Below, piece by piece: positions 24,120-34,024 of a DNA stretch of 35,585 nucleotides. Location: positions 1 through 35,585 of the forward strand of contig JAJBSL010000024.1 in assembly GCA_020540725.1 (NCBI GenBank). Reading direction: 5' to 3'. The notes under the pieces are model-generated. The model ran no database searches. It saw only the letters and a list, made by a program, of their open reading frames with translations, and was not told the origin of the DNA. Positions within the stretch are counted from its first letter, which is position 1. Each line of letters begins with the position of its first letter. This stretch comes from Lachnospiraceae bacterium EP-SM-12S-S03 (GTDB lineage Bacteria > Bacillota > Clostridia > Lachnospirales > Lachnospiraceae). A program made the position numbers and the translations under genes.

Positions 24120-25421
24120 TTATTGAATCTGTGATTTCAAAAGCTCCTCTGCCGTCTTCAGCATATCAGGAATCTTCACACTTCCATCCAAAACTGTCGG
24201 CATATTCGAAATTAAAACAGAATCTGCCTCATCCGAGTATACACCTACATTAATTGGAGGTACACTCTTTGCCCACTCAGCAAAATCAGCCCAAATAGCC
24301 TCATTTCCAAAATATTCTACAGGCTTATTATATGCATCGCTAGACTGGGCAGGAATATACGCTCCGATTGCCCCGATATCTGTCAGAATCGTCTCATAGA
24401 ATTCCACGTCATTTGCAAAAATTTCATTTAAGAAATCCGCAGCAATTTCTGCATTTTCAGAGTCTTTTAACACGAGCCAGTTCGAACCCCCTCTATTTCC
24501 ATAATTTGTTCCGCCTTCTACATCAAGCCGTGGCATTCTTGTAACCCTCCAAAGCCCCGATTGATCTTCCTGTGCTGTAATTGTTGGTACAATCCAACAT
24601 CCACTTGTAATTGTAGCCACATCTCCATTATTCAAAGCTGCTGCCATTTCTCCCCAACTGGTTGTCAATTTCACGACTCCACTGTCCATCAATTCTTTAT
24701 AAATTTTTGTTCCTTCCTCAATCACTGGATTCCCTGCAATATTAACTTCTCCATCCGGTGTAAAATACCACGTTCCAGAAGACTGCATAAAATCACGCAT
24801 AATTGTCATGGTATTCGGATCTAGTGTCATAAGATCCTTCCCTGTTACTTCTTTTACTTTTTTCCCGATCTCAATAAGTTTATCCCATGTAATGTCTGTC
24901 AAATCTTGCTCTGTATATCCTGCTTGTTCTATATAGTCTTTACGGTAAAAAAGTCCTTCTGTTCCGATATCAAACGGAACACCATAAATGCCATCATCAA
25001 GAGATAACACCTTTACTTTATATTCTGCAAAATCATCAAAATTTACTTTTTCTTTCATATCCAAAAAAGCACCTGGGTATGATTGCAAATATTTTTGCAC
25101 ATTTGCATCTTCACTCAAAATAATCTCTGGAAGCCCATCTGTAATACCGGAACTTAAATTCGTATTAATCTTTTGGGTAATATCGTCATAAGCATATTCC
25201 ATGACTTCAATATCAACATCTGTATGCTTTTCTTCATATCGTCTTGCTGCCTCTTCCATAACCGGAATATTGTACTCTACATCCCAGGCCCATACAGTTA
25301 CTTTTTTCTTCCCGTTATCATCTGTATTGCCTTTACTTTTTCCTGTATCTGAACTTCCACATCCGATACACCCCGTAACTACCACTGCTGCCATAAGTAT
25401 TGCGACTACTTTCTTTTTCAT
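24120..25421 (-). CDS. Extracellular sugar-binding lipoprotein (family 1)
   Basis: This 433-aa solute-binding protein belongs to a CUT1 sugar importer. The lipoprotein signal MKKKVVAILMAAVVVTGC puts the lipidated cysteine at Cys18 (lipobox VTGC); Cys21 is a second, weaker candidate. A Gly/Ser/Asp/Lys-rich linker and the binding domain (VTVWAWDVEYNIPVMEEAARR onwards) follow. The start at 25421 is chosen because GAGGGA lies six bases upstream and the signal peptide starts there; the longer frame has no support. It is the first gene of the sugar locus. The neighbouring beta-galactosidase suggests a beta-galactoside or galacto-oligosaccharide ligand (inference). Confidence 0.93.
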   Translation of the reverse strand: MKKKVVAILMAAVVVTGCIGCGSSDTGKSKGNTDDNGKKKVTVWAWDVEYNIPVMEEAARRYEEKHTDVDIEVMEYAYDDITQKINTNLSSGITDGLPEIILSEDANVQKYLQSYPGAFLDMKEKVNFDDFAEYKVKVLSLDDGIYGVPFDIGTEGLFYRKDYIEQAGYTEQDLTDITWDKLIEIGKKVKEVTGKDLMTLDPNTMTIMRDFMQSSGTWYFTPDGEVNIAGNPVIEEGTKIYKELMDSGVVKLTTSWGEMAAALNNGDVATITSGCWIVPTITAQEDQSGLWRVTRMPRLDVEGGTNYGNRGGSNWLVLKDSENAEIAADFLNEIFANDVEFYETILTDIGAIGAYIPAQSSDAYNKPVEYFGNEAIWADFAEWAKSVPPINVGVYSDEADSVLISNMPTVLDGSVKIPDMLKTAEELLKSQIQ

Positions 25422-25555
25422 GATATTTCCCTCTCTTTTTCTTTTTTTCATGGCCATGTTTGATGCTTTTATATTATAAAATTATTAACCAAAAATATAG
25501 AAGATTTTGCATATATTTTAGTCATATTTTTTGTTTTTTTCTATTCTAAATATGT

Positions 25556-25599
25556 TTTTAGTATTTGTTTTGTATTTTTTCTGACTTGTTTTAGTATTT
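25556..25599. promoter_or_regulatory. Direct repeats in the sugar-locus divergent region
   Basis: TTTTAGTATTT occurs twice exactly, at 25556-25566 and 25589-25599, 33 bp apart (about three helical turns). A weaker copy (TTTTAGTCATATTT) starts near 25516. AraC-type regulators such as the YesN-like protein bind direct repeats, so this is a likely target. The binding is inferred. Confidence 0.45.
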
Positions 25600-25620
25600 T
25601 CTCGTACCTATAGTCTTTTA

Positions 25621-25629
25621 TGATATAAT
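25621..25629 (+). promoter_or_regulatory. Extended -10 promoter of the two-component operon
   Basis: TGATATAAT is an exact extended -10 element 52-60 bp before the response-regulator ATG. There is no clear -35; the nearest direct repeat ends just before that position, consistent with regulator-assisted transcription. Confidence 0.6.
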
Positions 25630-25680
25630 CTACTTATTATAAATAAATTCAAAAACAAACTACTATAGGAGGTGTTGCTT

Positions 25681-27198
25681 ATGAAAAAACTGTTAATTAT
25701 TGATGATGAATTTATATTTCGTCAAGGTCTTAAGTATATGATGGATTGGGAATCCTGCGGTTATACTATCGTCGGGGAAGCGTCCAACGGTCAGGAAGGG
25801 CTTGATATGTATGCTGAACTGAAACCTGATATTATTCTTTGTGACGTAGTAATGCCTGTCTTAAATGGTGTGGAATTTGTACACCAGTTTCAATCCACTG
25901 ACAGACCTCCTATTATTATGTTAAGTAATTTTGATGAATATGACAAAGTACGCAAAGCGTTTCAATACGGTGCTGCAGACTACATATTAAAAAGTCAGGT
26001 ATCTAAAGAACAGCTTCTTGCTTGTTTGGAACGGATACTTTCTTCTCAGCAAAAATCACATTCTGCAGAAACAGAAAAGACATTTGGTGTTCTAATCCGT
26101 CAAGTCCTTGATGGATACGCCCAATTGCCTTACAACAAATTGAATAATTACCTTCAGAACAGACTGCCTTCGAGTCAATATCTTCTTTTGCTTGTTGATT
26201 CTCCGCAGCCTGATTTTCAATCAGAAAATCACTTTCAAGATGAGGTATCCCAAATGTTTTTGGAACTTCCAGTTTGTGCTGCCTATACAACTCAACACCA
26301 CGCAATCTGTCTAATAAGTTGCCCTGAAACAGATACCGACTCTTGTATTCAAAATATTTTAGAAAAATTAAGAAACTGTATCCGCCATACAAGCTGTGCC
26401 TTAAGCCTTCCTTTTTGTTCAATATCGCAAATAAAAGAAATCGCGGAAGACATGTATGAACTTACAAAATATTCTATTTTATATGAGAATAAACTTTGTT
26501 TTTATCAACCAGAAATTAAAAAAGCACAAGAAAATATAGAAAATTTTTCATTTGAAGAATACTCTTCATTTATTTCCAGAGGATTTATTCAAGATGCATG
26601 CCATTATCTCCTTGAATATCTTGATTCTTTGAAAAATACAACAATACAAAACCCGTATCGTTTCCGCAAATTTGTAGAACATACATTTTATATTTCTTTA
26701 AAGGAAATTCGTAAATCTTCAAATTACTGTCAGAAACTGAGTCTTATCGAATTAAAACTTTTTAAACAAATTGATAATGCTCTTACATTTATTCAAATAC
26801 GTGATGCTATTGCAGGAGCATTTGGAGAACTTGCTTCTGTTTGTATTTCTACAAAGCAAGAGGATGCTGTTATTACAAATTTCAAAAATTATTTAGAAAA
26901 AAATTATTCTTATCAAATTACCTTATATGATGTAGCCGGAGCGATCCATATGAATTACTCTTACTTATCCGCCTATATAAGTCAGAATACAGGTAAACAT
27001 TTTAGTGATCATTTAAATGAAACCCGCATTCGTCACGCAAAAGAAATGCTAGATACAACTTCGCACAGTATCAGTTTTATTAGCGAATCCATCGGTTATA
27101 CAGATCAAAGTTATTTTGGCAAAGTATTTAAAAAATTAGTGGGAGCTACTCCCCTTCAATACCGTAACCATACATTCACGCAGAAACGGAGAAAATGA
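25681..27198 (+). CDS. YesN-type response regulator with AraC output domain
   Basis: This 505-aa regulator has an N-terminal receiver domain: the acidic pair Asp8-Asp9, phospho-acceptor Asp55 in LCDVVMP and Lys in YILKSQ. A long linker follows. The AraC/XylS double HTH lies at about residues 405-500 (ITLYDVAGAIHMNYSYLSAYIS, SISFISESIGYTDQSYFGKVF, TPLQYR). The ATG at 25681 lies eight bases after AGGAGG. It is 4 bp before the sensor kinase gene and divergent from the sugar ABC/lacZ operon, which it most likely activates in response to the imported sugar or a precursor. Confidence 0.93.
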   Translation: MKKLLIIDDEFIFRQGLKYMMDWESCGYTIVGEASNGQEGLDMYAELKPDIILCDVVMPVLNGVEFVHQFQSTDRPPIIMLSNFDEYDKVRKAFQYGAADYILKSQVSKEQLLACLERILSSQQKSHSAETEKTFGVLIRQVLDGYAQLPYNKLNNYLQNRLPSSQYLLLLVDSPQPDFQSENHFQDEVSQMFLELPVCAAYTTQHHAICLISCPETDTDSCIQNILEKLRNCIRHTSCALSLPFCSISQIKEIAEDMYELTKYSILYENKLCFYQPEIKKAQENIENFSFEEYSSFISRGFIQDACHYLLEYLDSLKNTTIQNPYRFRKFVEHTFYISLKEIRKSSNYCQKLSLIELKLFKQIDNALTFIQIRDAIAGAFGELASVCISTKQEDAVITNFKNYLEKNYSYQITLYDVAGAIHMNYSYLSAYISQNTGKHFSDHLNETRIRHAKEMLDTTSHSISFISESIGYTDQSYFGKVFKKLVGATPLQYRNHTFTQKRRK

Positions 27199-27202
27199 TA
27201 TT

Positions 27203-28960
27203 ATGAAACATTTAAAAAAACATCATTCCATCCTTTTTACTTTATTGACACCAATTTTTTCTATTACTTTTTTAATCCTTTTATTTGCAGCGCTGACGGT
27301 CTCCGCAATTTATATTCAACAAACGGAAGCAGCTTCCATACGATCCAATCAGGAGATTTTAAAACAAACAGATGCCACACTACAACTTGTTCATAGCCAT
27401 ATTTACCAGATTTCTGCAAATATTATACAAAAACCCTATTTAGGAGATCTTTTAATTGAACCTATAAATAACGTATTAGATGAATATAACATTCGACATC
27501 AAATTGGCAATTTATTTAAAACTAATCCGTATGCCATGATAAACTATGAAATCACCATTGCCGGAGTAAACGGATTCGCAGTAAGCTCCGGGAACGGTGG
27601 ACCTACATTAGAAGCAGAAGAAATGTTAAATCTTCCTGTCTTTCAAAAGTCTCTAAATAATAACCGAATTGTATATGACTCTCTTCCTCAAGGGATTTCT
27701 TACTCTACATCCGGTTCCGCAGTAATTATTGGATGTCGCCCCTTGCTAAAATCGGACGGGACACTATGTGGCGGCATTTTTATTACCATACCAGAAGCAA
27801 GTCTCAGACAGTTTTATCAAAGTATCATTAGCCCAAATAGTGATATTTTACTGTTATCTTCTGACGGTACTGTCCTATCTAGCAATATTCAAGAAGATGT
27901 GGGGACAAAAAATTCTAAACTTTTAGAAAATGCAAAAGAAAACAGAAAAAAGAATTTGGAATATACCAAAAATAACGATTCGGACATCATTGTATCCCGT
28001 TATATATCCTATTATGATTCCTATATTATAAGCAGAATTACTACCTCAACAATTTACCAGAGTTTTTTACCGGGAATTAAAACGATTGCTGTTATTCTAC
28101 TAGCCTTGATTCTACTTTTCTTTTCTATTATGTGGATCATGAAACGTAATCTGCTTCCTCTTCGGAAATTAGCGGATCATATGGCAGGTGCAAAAGACAT
28201 CCCAATGCCTACTCACGATATAGGTGGTGCCTCAGAAATTGAAATGATTACCACATCTTATAATAAAATGACGAATACAATACGCCATTATTTAAAAGAA
28301 TTAAATGAGGCAAACGAAAAACAAAGAAAAGATGAATTAGATCTTCTTCAGATGCAGATCAACCCACATTTTCTCTATAATACACTGAATAGTGTGAAAC
28401 ATCTAATTGAGATGCAAAACAATGGAAATGCCTGCCAAATTATAGATTCACTCATTTCTCTTCTACGTAGTACACTGGGAAAAACAAATACTATGGTAAC
28501 TGTTGCTGATGAAGTAAAAAATGTAAAAAACTATATCTCAATCATAGAACCTCGGTATGGTGGTCTTGTAAAAGCCGAAATATTTGTTGAGTCAGAATGC
28601 CTGTCTTGCGAAATTCCGAATCTTTTGTTGCAACCACTTGTAGAAAATGCATTTTTTCATGCATTTCAAGAAACTAAAACCGGGCTCATCCGTATTTTTA
28701 TTTCTAAAATCGGTTCTGAAATATCTTGTGAGATTATCGATAACGGAGATGGAATGAATAGTATACAAATTACTAAAACATTGAAAACTCCAAAATCAGA
28801 TCAACAATCAGCAACACGAATTGGCTTGTCCAATGTGAAAGAACGATTAAATCTATTGTACCCAGATAAAAATACTTTTCAGATTACAAGTGAACTAGGC
28901 TATGGAACAAATATTACTCTGTCATTTCCAGCCCTAAACTACGAAAAGCGCAAGACCTAA
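27203..28960 (+). CDS. YesM-type sensor histidine kinase
   Basis: This 585-aa membrane sensor has a first membrane helix at residues 12-37 and an extracellular ligand-binding region (about 40-290, Cache-like). A second helix (292-313) and a HAMP-like linker follow. The kinase domain is of the LytS/YesM type: the phospho-acceptor His389 is in INPHFLYNTLNS, and the HATPase region carries LLLQPLVENAFFHAF and DNGDGM. It forms a pair with the YesN-like regulator and is co-transcribed with it. A terminator overlaps the stop codon. Confidence 0.93.
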   Translation: MKHLKKHHSILFTLLTPIFSITFLILLFAALTVSAIYIQQTEAASIRSNQEILKQTDATLQLVHSHIYQISANIIQKPYLGDLLIEPINNVLDEYNIRHQIGNLFKTNPYAMINYEITIAGVNGFAVSSGNGGPTLEAEEMLNLPVFQKSLNNNRIVYDSLPQGISYSTSGSAVIIGCRPLLKSDGTLCGGIFITIPEASLRQFYQSIISPNSDILLLSSDGTVLSSNIQEDVGTKNSKLLENAKENRKKNLEYTKNNDSDIIVSRYISYYDSYIISRITTSTIYQSFLPGIKTIAVILLALILLFFSIMWIMKRNLLPLRKLADHMAGAKDIPMPTHDIGGASEIEMITTSYNKMTNTIRHYLKELNEANEKQRKDELDLLQMQINPHFLYNTLNSVKHLIEMQNNGNACQIIDSLISLLRSTLGKTNTMVTVADEVKNVKNYISIIEPRYGGLVKAEIFVESECLSCEIPNLLLQPLVENAFFHAFQETKTGLIRIFISKIGSEISCEIIDNGDGMNSIQITKTLKTPKSDQQSATRIGLSNVKERLNLLYPDKNTFQITSELGYGTNITLSFPALNYEKRKT

Positions 28961-28973
28961 ATCCTGCGCTTTT
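28944..28973. terminator. Bidirectional terminator between kinase and carB
   Basis: AAAAGCGCA pairs with TGCGCTTTT around a loop that holds the kinase TAA stop. T-runs follow on the plus strand and A-runs precede, so it can stop both convergent genes. Confidence 0.85.
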
Positions 28974-28981
28974 TTCTATCT

Positions 28982-31900
28982 CTATACTTCTGTAATTTCC
29001 GCATGCAATTCCTGAAGGGATTTCACACTGCCGCATCCTGGTTTTTTCATAGACTTGATACCGCTAATCGTAGCTTTTGCTGCAGCAATGGTTGTCATAT
29101 ATGGTACTTTTGCTTTAATTGCAGCTTTTCTAAGATAACTATCATCCTCTTGCGCTTCCTTACCGATCGGAGTATTGATGACAAGATCTACATCACCATT
29201 TGTAATAAGATCCAACATATCCGGTCTGCCCTCCTGAAGTTTCTTCACACGGGTTACTTCAAGTCCTGCCTCTTGTAAGCAGGCACATGTTCCCTTAGAA
29301 GCCATCAGCTTAAATCCTGCTTCTACAAAATCTTTTGCAACTTTAACAACTTCCTCTTTGTCTTTATCCCGTACAGAAATCAGCACAGTTCCATCCAGAG
29401 GCAATTTCGTCTGTGTTGCTTCCTGTGCTTTGAAAAATGCCTCTCCAAAGAACTTAGATAGTCCCAATACTTCACCTGTAGAACGCATCTCCGGTCCTAA
29501 TACCGGGTCAACTTCTTGGAACATGTTGAATGGAAATACCGCTTCTTTCACTCCATAATATGGAATATTTTTTTCTTTCAATGCCGGAACAGGTGAAGGT
29601 CTTCCCGTAAGTTCTTCTGTTACAATATCGATTGCAAGTGGCACCATTCGAATATCACATACTTTTGAAACAAGAGGCACTGTTCTGGATGCTCTTGGAT
29701 TTGCTTCCAGCACATACACTTTGCCGTCTTCAATTGCATACTGCATATTCATCAAGCCTTTTACATGCATTTCTTCTGCAATTTTTCTTGTATATTCCTT
29801 AATGGTTTTAATATTTTCCTCAGAAATATGTCTGGACGGAATCATACATGCGGAATCTCCGGAATGTACTCCCGCAAGCTCAATATGTTCCATAACCGCC
29901 GGTACAAATGCATGCGTTCCATCACTGATCGCATCTGCCTCACATTCCAATGCATGATTTAAGAAACGATCAATCAAAATTGGGCGGTCTGGTGTAACGC
30001 CAACTGCTGCCTTCATATATTCTGTCATACTCTCCGCATTATATACAACTTCCATTCCACGTCCGCCAAGTACATAAGATGGACGAACCATAACCGGATA
30101 TCCGATTTTTTCAGCAATTCCAAGTGCTTCTTCTACATTAACTGCCATACCTGACTCTGGCATCGGAATCTCAAGATTATCCATCATTTCCCGGAATAAA
30201 TCTCTGTCTTCTGCAAGATCAATAACAGATGGTGATGTTCCAAGTATCTTCACACCATTTTTTTCAAGGTCTGCTGCAAGATTTAACGGCGTCTGTCCTC
30301 CAAACTGTGCAATCACACCTACCGGTTTTTCTTTCTTATAAATGCTCAATACATCTTCCAATGTAAGTGGTTCAAAATACAACTTATCAGAAGTATCATA
30401 ATCTGTAGAAACTGTCTCCGGATTACAATTTACGATGATTGTCTCAAATCCCAATTTTTTCAACGCCTGTGATGCATGAACACAACAATAATCAAATTCA
30501 ATCCCTTGACCAATTCTGTTTGGTCCGCCGCCAAGGATCATGATCTTTTGTTTTTCTGCTTTTACCGGATTCTTATCTTCCGCATTGTAAGTAGAATAAT
30601 AATATGCACTATTTTCTGTTCCGCTTACATGAACACCCTCCCAGGCTTCTTCCATACCGAGTTCAATTCTTTTATCTCTGATAGTCTCTTCTTTTATATC
30701 CAAAATCTGGCTTAAATATTTATCGGAAAATCCATCTTTTTTTGCCTGAATCAAGTCATTATCTGCCGGAACATTTCCCTTGTATGTCAGAAGATTCTCT
30801 TCTTCCTCTACAAGTTCTTTCATCTGCTCAATAAACCACGGCTTTACTTTTGTAATTTCATTGATTTCTTCTACTGTAGCTCCTTTTCTAAGCGCCTCAT
30901 ACATGATGAAATGCCGTTCACTGGATGCGCTCACAAGCATTCTTAGAAGCTCTTCTTTTGTTTTCTCATAGAAGTTTCTCGCGTGCCCAAGACCATAACG
31001 TCCTGTCTCAAGACTTCGGATTGCTTTCTGAAATGCTTCTTTATATGTTTTACCGATACTCATAACCTCGCCAACTGCGCGCATCTGAGTACCAAGTTTA
31101 TCCTCTACACCTTTGAACTTTTCAAATGCCCATCTTGCAAACTTGATGACCACATAATCCCCGCCTGGAACATATTTATCAAGCGTACCATATTTTCCAC
31201 ATGGAATTTCATCCAGTGTAATGCCTGTTGCAAGCATTGCAGACACAAGTGCAATCGGAAATCCTGTTGCTTTTGAAGCAAGCGCAGAAGAACGGGATGT
31301 TCTTGGATTAATTTCAATTACGATATCTCTGTCTGTCTTTGGATCATGTGCCCACTGCACATTTGTTCCACCGATTACCTGAATGGACTCCACGATTTTA
31401 TATGATTTTTCCTGCAAACGTTTCTGAACACTTTCCGGAATTGTCAGCATTGGAGCAGAGCAAAATGAGTCGCCTGTATGCACTCCGAGAGGATCGATAT
31501 TTTCAATAAAGCATACGGTTATCATGTTGTTTTTCGCATCGCGCACGACTTCTAGCTCCAGTTCTTCCCATCCTAAAATGGATTCTTCCACAAGAACCTG
31601 TCCTACAAGACTCGCCTGAAGTCCGCGGGCACAAACTGTACTCAGCTCTTCCCTGTTATATACAAGTCCGCCGCCTGCACCCCCCATTGTGTATGCCGGT
31701 CGAAGCACTACCGGATATCCAAGCTTATCTGCAATGGCCAGAGCCTCATCCACTGAGTAAGCAACCTCACTTCTCGCCATCTCTATTCCAAGGCTATCCA
31801 TTGTCTTTTTAAATTCAATTCTGTCTTCTCCTCTTTCTATGGCATCTACCTGTACACCAATAACCTGTACATTGTATTTCTCAAGAATTCCCTTTTCATT

Positions 31901-32206
31901 TAATTCAGAGCATAAATTAAGACCGGATTGCCCACCTAAATTTGGTAATAATGCATCTGGTCTTTCCTTTTTAATAATTTCTTCTATTCTATCAACATTA
32001 AGAGGCTCAATATAAGTAACATCAGCCGTCTCAGGATCTGTCATAATAGTTGCCGGATTAGAATTTACTAATACGATCTCATATCCTAATTTTTTAAGTG
32101 CTTTACAAGCCTGTGTACCTGAATAATCAAATTCACACGCCTGACCAATAATAATAGGACCTGAACCAATAATAAGTACTTTGTGGATGTCTTCTCTTTT
32201 ACCCAT
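28982..32206 (-). CDS. carB: Carbamoyl-phosphate synthase large subunit
   Basis: This 1074-aa enzyme uses ammonia (from the CarA glutaminase), bicarbonate and two ATP to make carbamoyl phosphate for pyrimidines and arginine. The two ATP-grasp halves are clear: one begins IGSGPIIIGQACEFDYSG, the second LGGGPNRIGQGIEFDY. The C-terminal MGS-type allosteric domain covers about residues 935-1074 and includes the LINTP stretch. Length is normal. A GGGAGG site precedes the ATG. No carA gene is adjacent: the nearest upstream gene is an amino-acid permease. The promoter has a short leader of about 38 bases, leaving no room for a PyrR attenuator. Confidence 0.96.
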   Translation of the reverse strand: MGKREDIHKVLIIGSGPIIIGQACEFDYSGTQACKALKKLGYEIVLVNSNPATIMTDPETADVTYIEPLNVDRIEEIIKKERPDALLPNLGGQSGLNLCSELNEKGILEKYNVQVIGVQVDAIERGEDRIEFKKTMDSLGIEMARSEVAYSVDEALAIADKLGYPVVLRPAYTMGGAGGGLVYNREELSTVCARGLQASLVGQVLVEESILGWEELELEVVRDAKNNMITVCFIENIDPLGVHTGDSFCSAPMLTIPESVQKRLQEKSYKIVESIQVIGGTNVQWAHDPKTDRDIVIEINPRTSRSSALASKATGFPIALVSAMLATGITLDEIPCGKYGTLDKYVPGGDYVVIKFARWAFEKFKGVEDKLGTQMRAVGEVMSIGKTYKEAFQKAIRSLETGRYGLGHARNFYEKTKEELLRMLVSASSERHFIMYEALRKGATVEEINEITKVKPWFIEQMKELVEEEENLLTYKGNVPADNDLIQAKKDGFSDKYLSQILDIKEETIRDKRIELGMEEAWEGVHVSGTENSAYYYSTYNAEDKNPVKAEKQKIMILGGGPNRIGQGIEFDYCCVHASQALKKLGFETIIVNCNPETVSTDYDTSDKLYFEPLTLEDVLSIYKKEKPVGVIAQFGGQTPLNLAADLEKNGVKILGTSPSVIDLAEDRDLFREMMDNLEIPMPESGMAVNVEEALGIAEKIGYPVMVRPSYVLGGRGMEVVYNAESMTEYMKAAVGVTPDRPILIDRFLNHALECEADAISDGTHAFVPAVMEHIELAGVHSGDSACMIPSRHISEENIKTIKEYTRKIAEEMHVKGLMNMQYAIEDGKVYVLEANPRASRTVPLVSKVCDIRMVPLAIDIVTEELTGRPSPVPALKEKNIPYYGVKEAVFPFNMFQEVDPVLGPEMRSTGEVLGLSKFFGEAFFKAQEATQTKLPLDGTVLISVRDKDKEEVVKVAKDFVEAGFKLMASKGTCACLQEAGLEVTRVKKLQEGRPDMLDLITNGDVDLVINTPIGKEAQEDDSYLRKAAIKAKVPYMTTIAAAKATISGIKSMKKPGCGSVKSLQELHAEITEV

Positions 32207-32250
32207 CGTAAAATCCTCCCTTTTCTTCTTCTAACTTCACATTGTTCTGT

Positions 32251-32279
32251 ATTATACACTATTATGGATAAAATATCAA
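32251..32279 (-). promoter_or_regulatory. SigmaA promoter of carB
   Basis: On the minus strand TTGATA is followed by an exact 17-bp spacer and TATAAT. The start site is near 32244. Confidence 0.85.
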
Positions 32280-32368
32280 CTTATTTTTTATCTTTTTTAG
32301 ATAATCATTAGTATATCCTTTATTACGGAGGATTCCAAAGGAGTTTCCTTCCTTGCATATAAATGCAA

Positions 32369-32410
32369 GAAAGACAGCAGCATCTCCTATGGAAATGCGT
32401 ACTGTCTTTC
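32369..32410 (-). terminator. Stem-loop after the amino-acid permease
   Basis: GAAAGACAG pairs with CTGTCTTTC. An inner stem (GCAT, TCC, GGA and ATGC segments) extends it. A second hairpin, TTGCAT-TTAT-ATGCAA, lies immediately beyond on the minus strand. The T-run is weak, but the structure is strong and lies just past the permease stop. Confidence 0.65.
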
Positions 32411-32417
32411 TCACTTA

Positions 32418-33908
32418 CTATTTTGTTTTCATTTTCTTTTCATATCTTGCATGTAAAATCAATGCAATAATTGTAAATACAAGCGGTCCTACAATACTCC
32501 AAATAGTTGTTGCAAAATCTCCCGCCATTGCAGGCTGAATAATTGTAAAGAGGTTTGCAAATCCTACAATTGCTGTTACGAGTATTGTAAAAATAACTGT
32601 AACTGTATGATTCTTATAGATTACAAATGGTTTCTTAATATCTGTCTTCTTCTTAAACCGAAGAAATGCTGCTGAGATGAACATATACGGAAGTGTCATC
32701 GCAACGTTTGTCATAGATACAAGAATGTTAAAGAACTGTGTCATTGTATCGCCACCCATAGAAATGAGAAGAATAAATGCAATAACTACAATTGCCTGTA
32801 CCTTTAAAGCAAACTTAGGCATGCCATCTTCGATTTTACAGAATTTTTCCGGAAGAAGTCCTTTTGGGCTACCCTCAATCAACTGTTTCAATGGTGAGTA
32901 ACTTAATGTAAATACTGCACCTGCAAGAGAGAGAAGAATAGAAATTCCCATGATTCTTGCTGCCCAGTCACCCATCTGCACGCAGACACTCTGGCTTGCG
33001 CCAAACGCTGCACCAATCTGGTAACCAAGATTATTCATAATTACATAAGAGGCATTTCCCTTATGTACAGTTGCTGCTGAAAGTGTATCACTCCAATTTG
33101 TAAAAATACCAACACAAAAGATACCAATTGAATATCCGATTGCAACGATGATGGCTGCGATGGTAAGTCCTTTACCAAAATTTTTCTCTGGATTTTCTGT
33201 CTCATCAACCAGACCACCAACTGCTTCTGTTCCTCCATATGCAAAGAGTGCATATACAAGGAATGATAACATTGCAAGAGCTCCTGCATATTCCGGATTT
33301 GGAGAGTCAATAAAGGAAGCTGCAGATACAACAGGCTGTGCAAGCTCTCCCTTATTTCCAATTAAAACAAGCAATGCACCACCGATAAGCATTACATTCA
33401 AGAACATACATGCAATACCTCCGATAGAAGCAACTTTCTGGATGTTTTTCAAGCCTTTACTTGCAAAAAATGTTACTGCAATAATAAAGATTACTCCAAG
33501 AATACCAAGTGTCTGTGTAGATTTTAATCCAAACAGAGACCATTCTGTTGTCGTATCTTTTCCAAATATCGCATTAGAAAGCGGAACCATAATACCAGAT
33601 GAAATATTTACGAGCCAGATCACATAAGATGTATACCACATAAATGTTGCTACAAACGCATATTTTGTGCCTACACAAATCTGCATCCAGGAAAAAATTC
33701 CACCCTTTTCATCTTTAAACGCGGAACCATACTCTGCAATCATGAATGCGAACGGTACAAAAAATACAACTGCAGATAACAGAAAGAATGGTATTGCTCC
33801 GTACCCCATCAGGTAAAATGATCGAGGCATATTATTAAATCCGTACACTGATGTAAAAATCATCAATATTAATGCCCCCATAGTAAGTTTTTTGTGTTTT
33901 CCAGACAT
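32418..33908 (-). CDS. APC-family amino-acid permease (YjeM-like)
   Basis: This 496-aa integral membrane protein has about 12 predicted helices and belongs to the APC superfamily, in the glutamate/GABA-antiporter-like group. The N-terminal stretch GALILMIFTSVYGFNNMPRSFYLMGYGAIPFF closely resembles E. coli YjeM as I remember it. The substrate is unknown; an amino acid is inferred from the family. AGGAGG precedes the ATG. It is divergent from an XRE regulator whose promoter region carries a palindrome. Confidence 0.88.
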   Translation of the reverse strand: MSGKHKKLTMGALILMIFTSVYGFNNMPRSFYLMGYGAIPFFLLSAVVFFVPFAFMIAEYGSAFKDEKGGIFSWMQICVGTKYAFVATFMWYTSYVIWLVNISSGIMVPLSNAIFGKDTTTEWSLFGLKSTQTLGILGVIFIIAVTFFASKGLKNIQKVASIGGIACMFLNVMLIGGALLVLIGNKGELAQPVVSAASFIDSPNPEYAGALAMLSFLVYALFAYGGTEAVGGLVDETENPEKNFGKGLTIAAIIVAIGYSIGIFCVGIFTNWSDTLSAATVHKGNASYVIMNNLGYQIGAAFGASQSVCVQMGDWAARIMGISILLSLAGAVFTLSYSPLKQLIEGSPKGLLPEKFCKIEDGMPKFALKVQAIVVIAFILLISMGGDTMTQFFNILVSMTNVAMTLPYMFISAAFLRFKKKTDIKKPFVIYKNHTVTVIFTILVTAIVGFANLFTIIQPAMAGDFATTIWSIVGPLVFTIIALILHARYEKKMKTK

Positions 33909-33990
33909 TTTTTCTCCTCCTAGTATTTTATAAATAGTTAAGATATTTTATATTTTATTTGTAAATTCTTCACAAATCAAATGACAGTAG

Positions 33991-34007
33991 TTTTCTTGAC
34001 AAGAAAA
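33991..34007. promoter_or_regulatory. Palindrome over the -35 box, likely operator
   Basis: TTTTCTTGACAAGAAAA is a 7-bp perfect inverted repeat around GAC. It covers the TTGACA box of the plus-strand promoter and lies between the permease and XRE genes, where it could control both. Confidence 0.55.
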
Positions 34008-34024
34008 TTATAGTGTATTATTAT
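33996..34024 (+). promoter_or_regulatory. SigmaA promoter of the XRE gene
   Basis: A consensus TTGACA, a 17-bp spacer and TATTAT. The expected start is near 34031, about 100 bases before the ATG. Confidence 0.8.

Noticed and set aside
32207..32417. Possible T-box or pyrimidine attenuator before carB
   Set aside because: The promoter at 32251-32279 leaves only about 38 bases of leader; the hairpin at 32369-32410 is upstream of it and belongs to the permease end.
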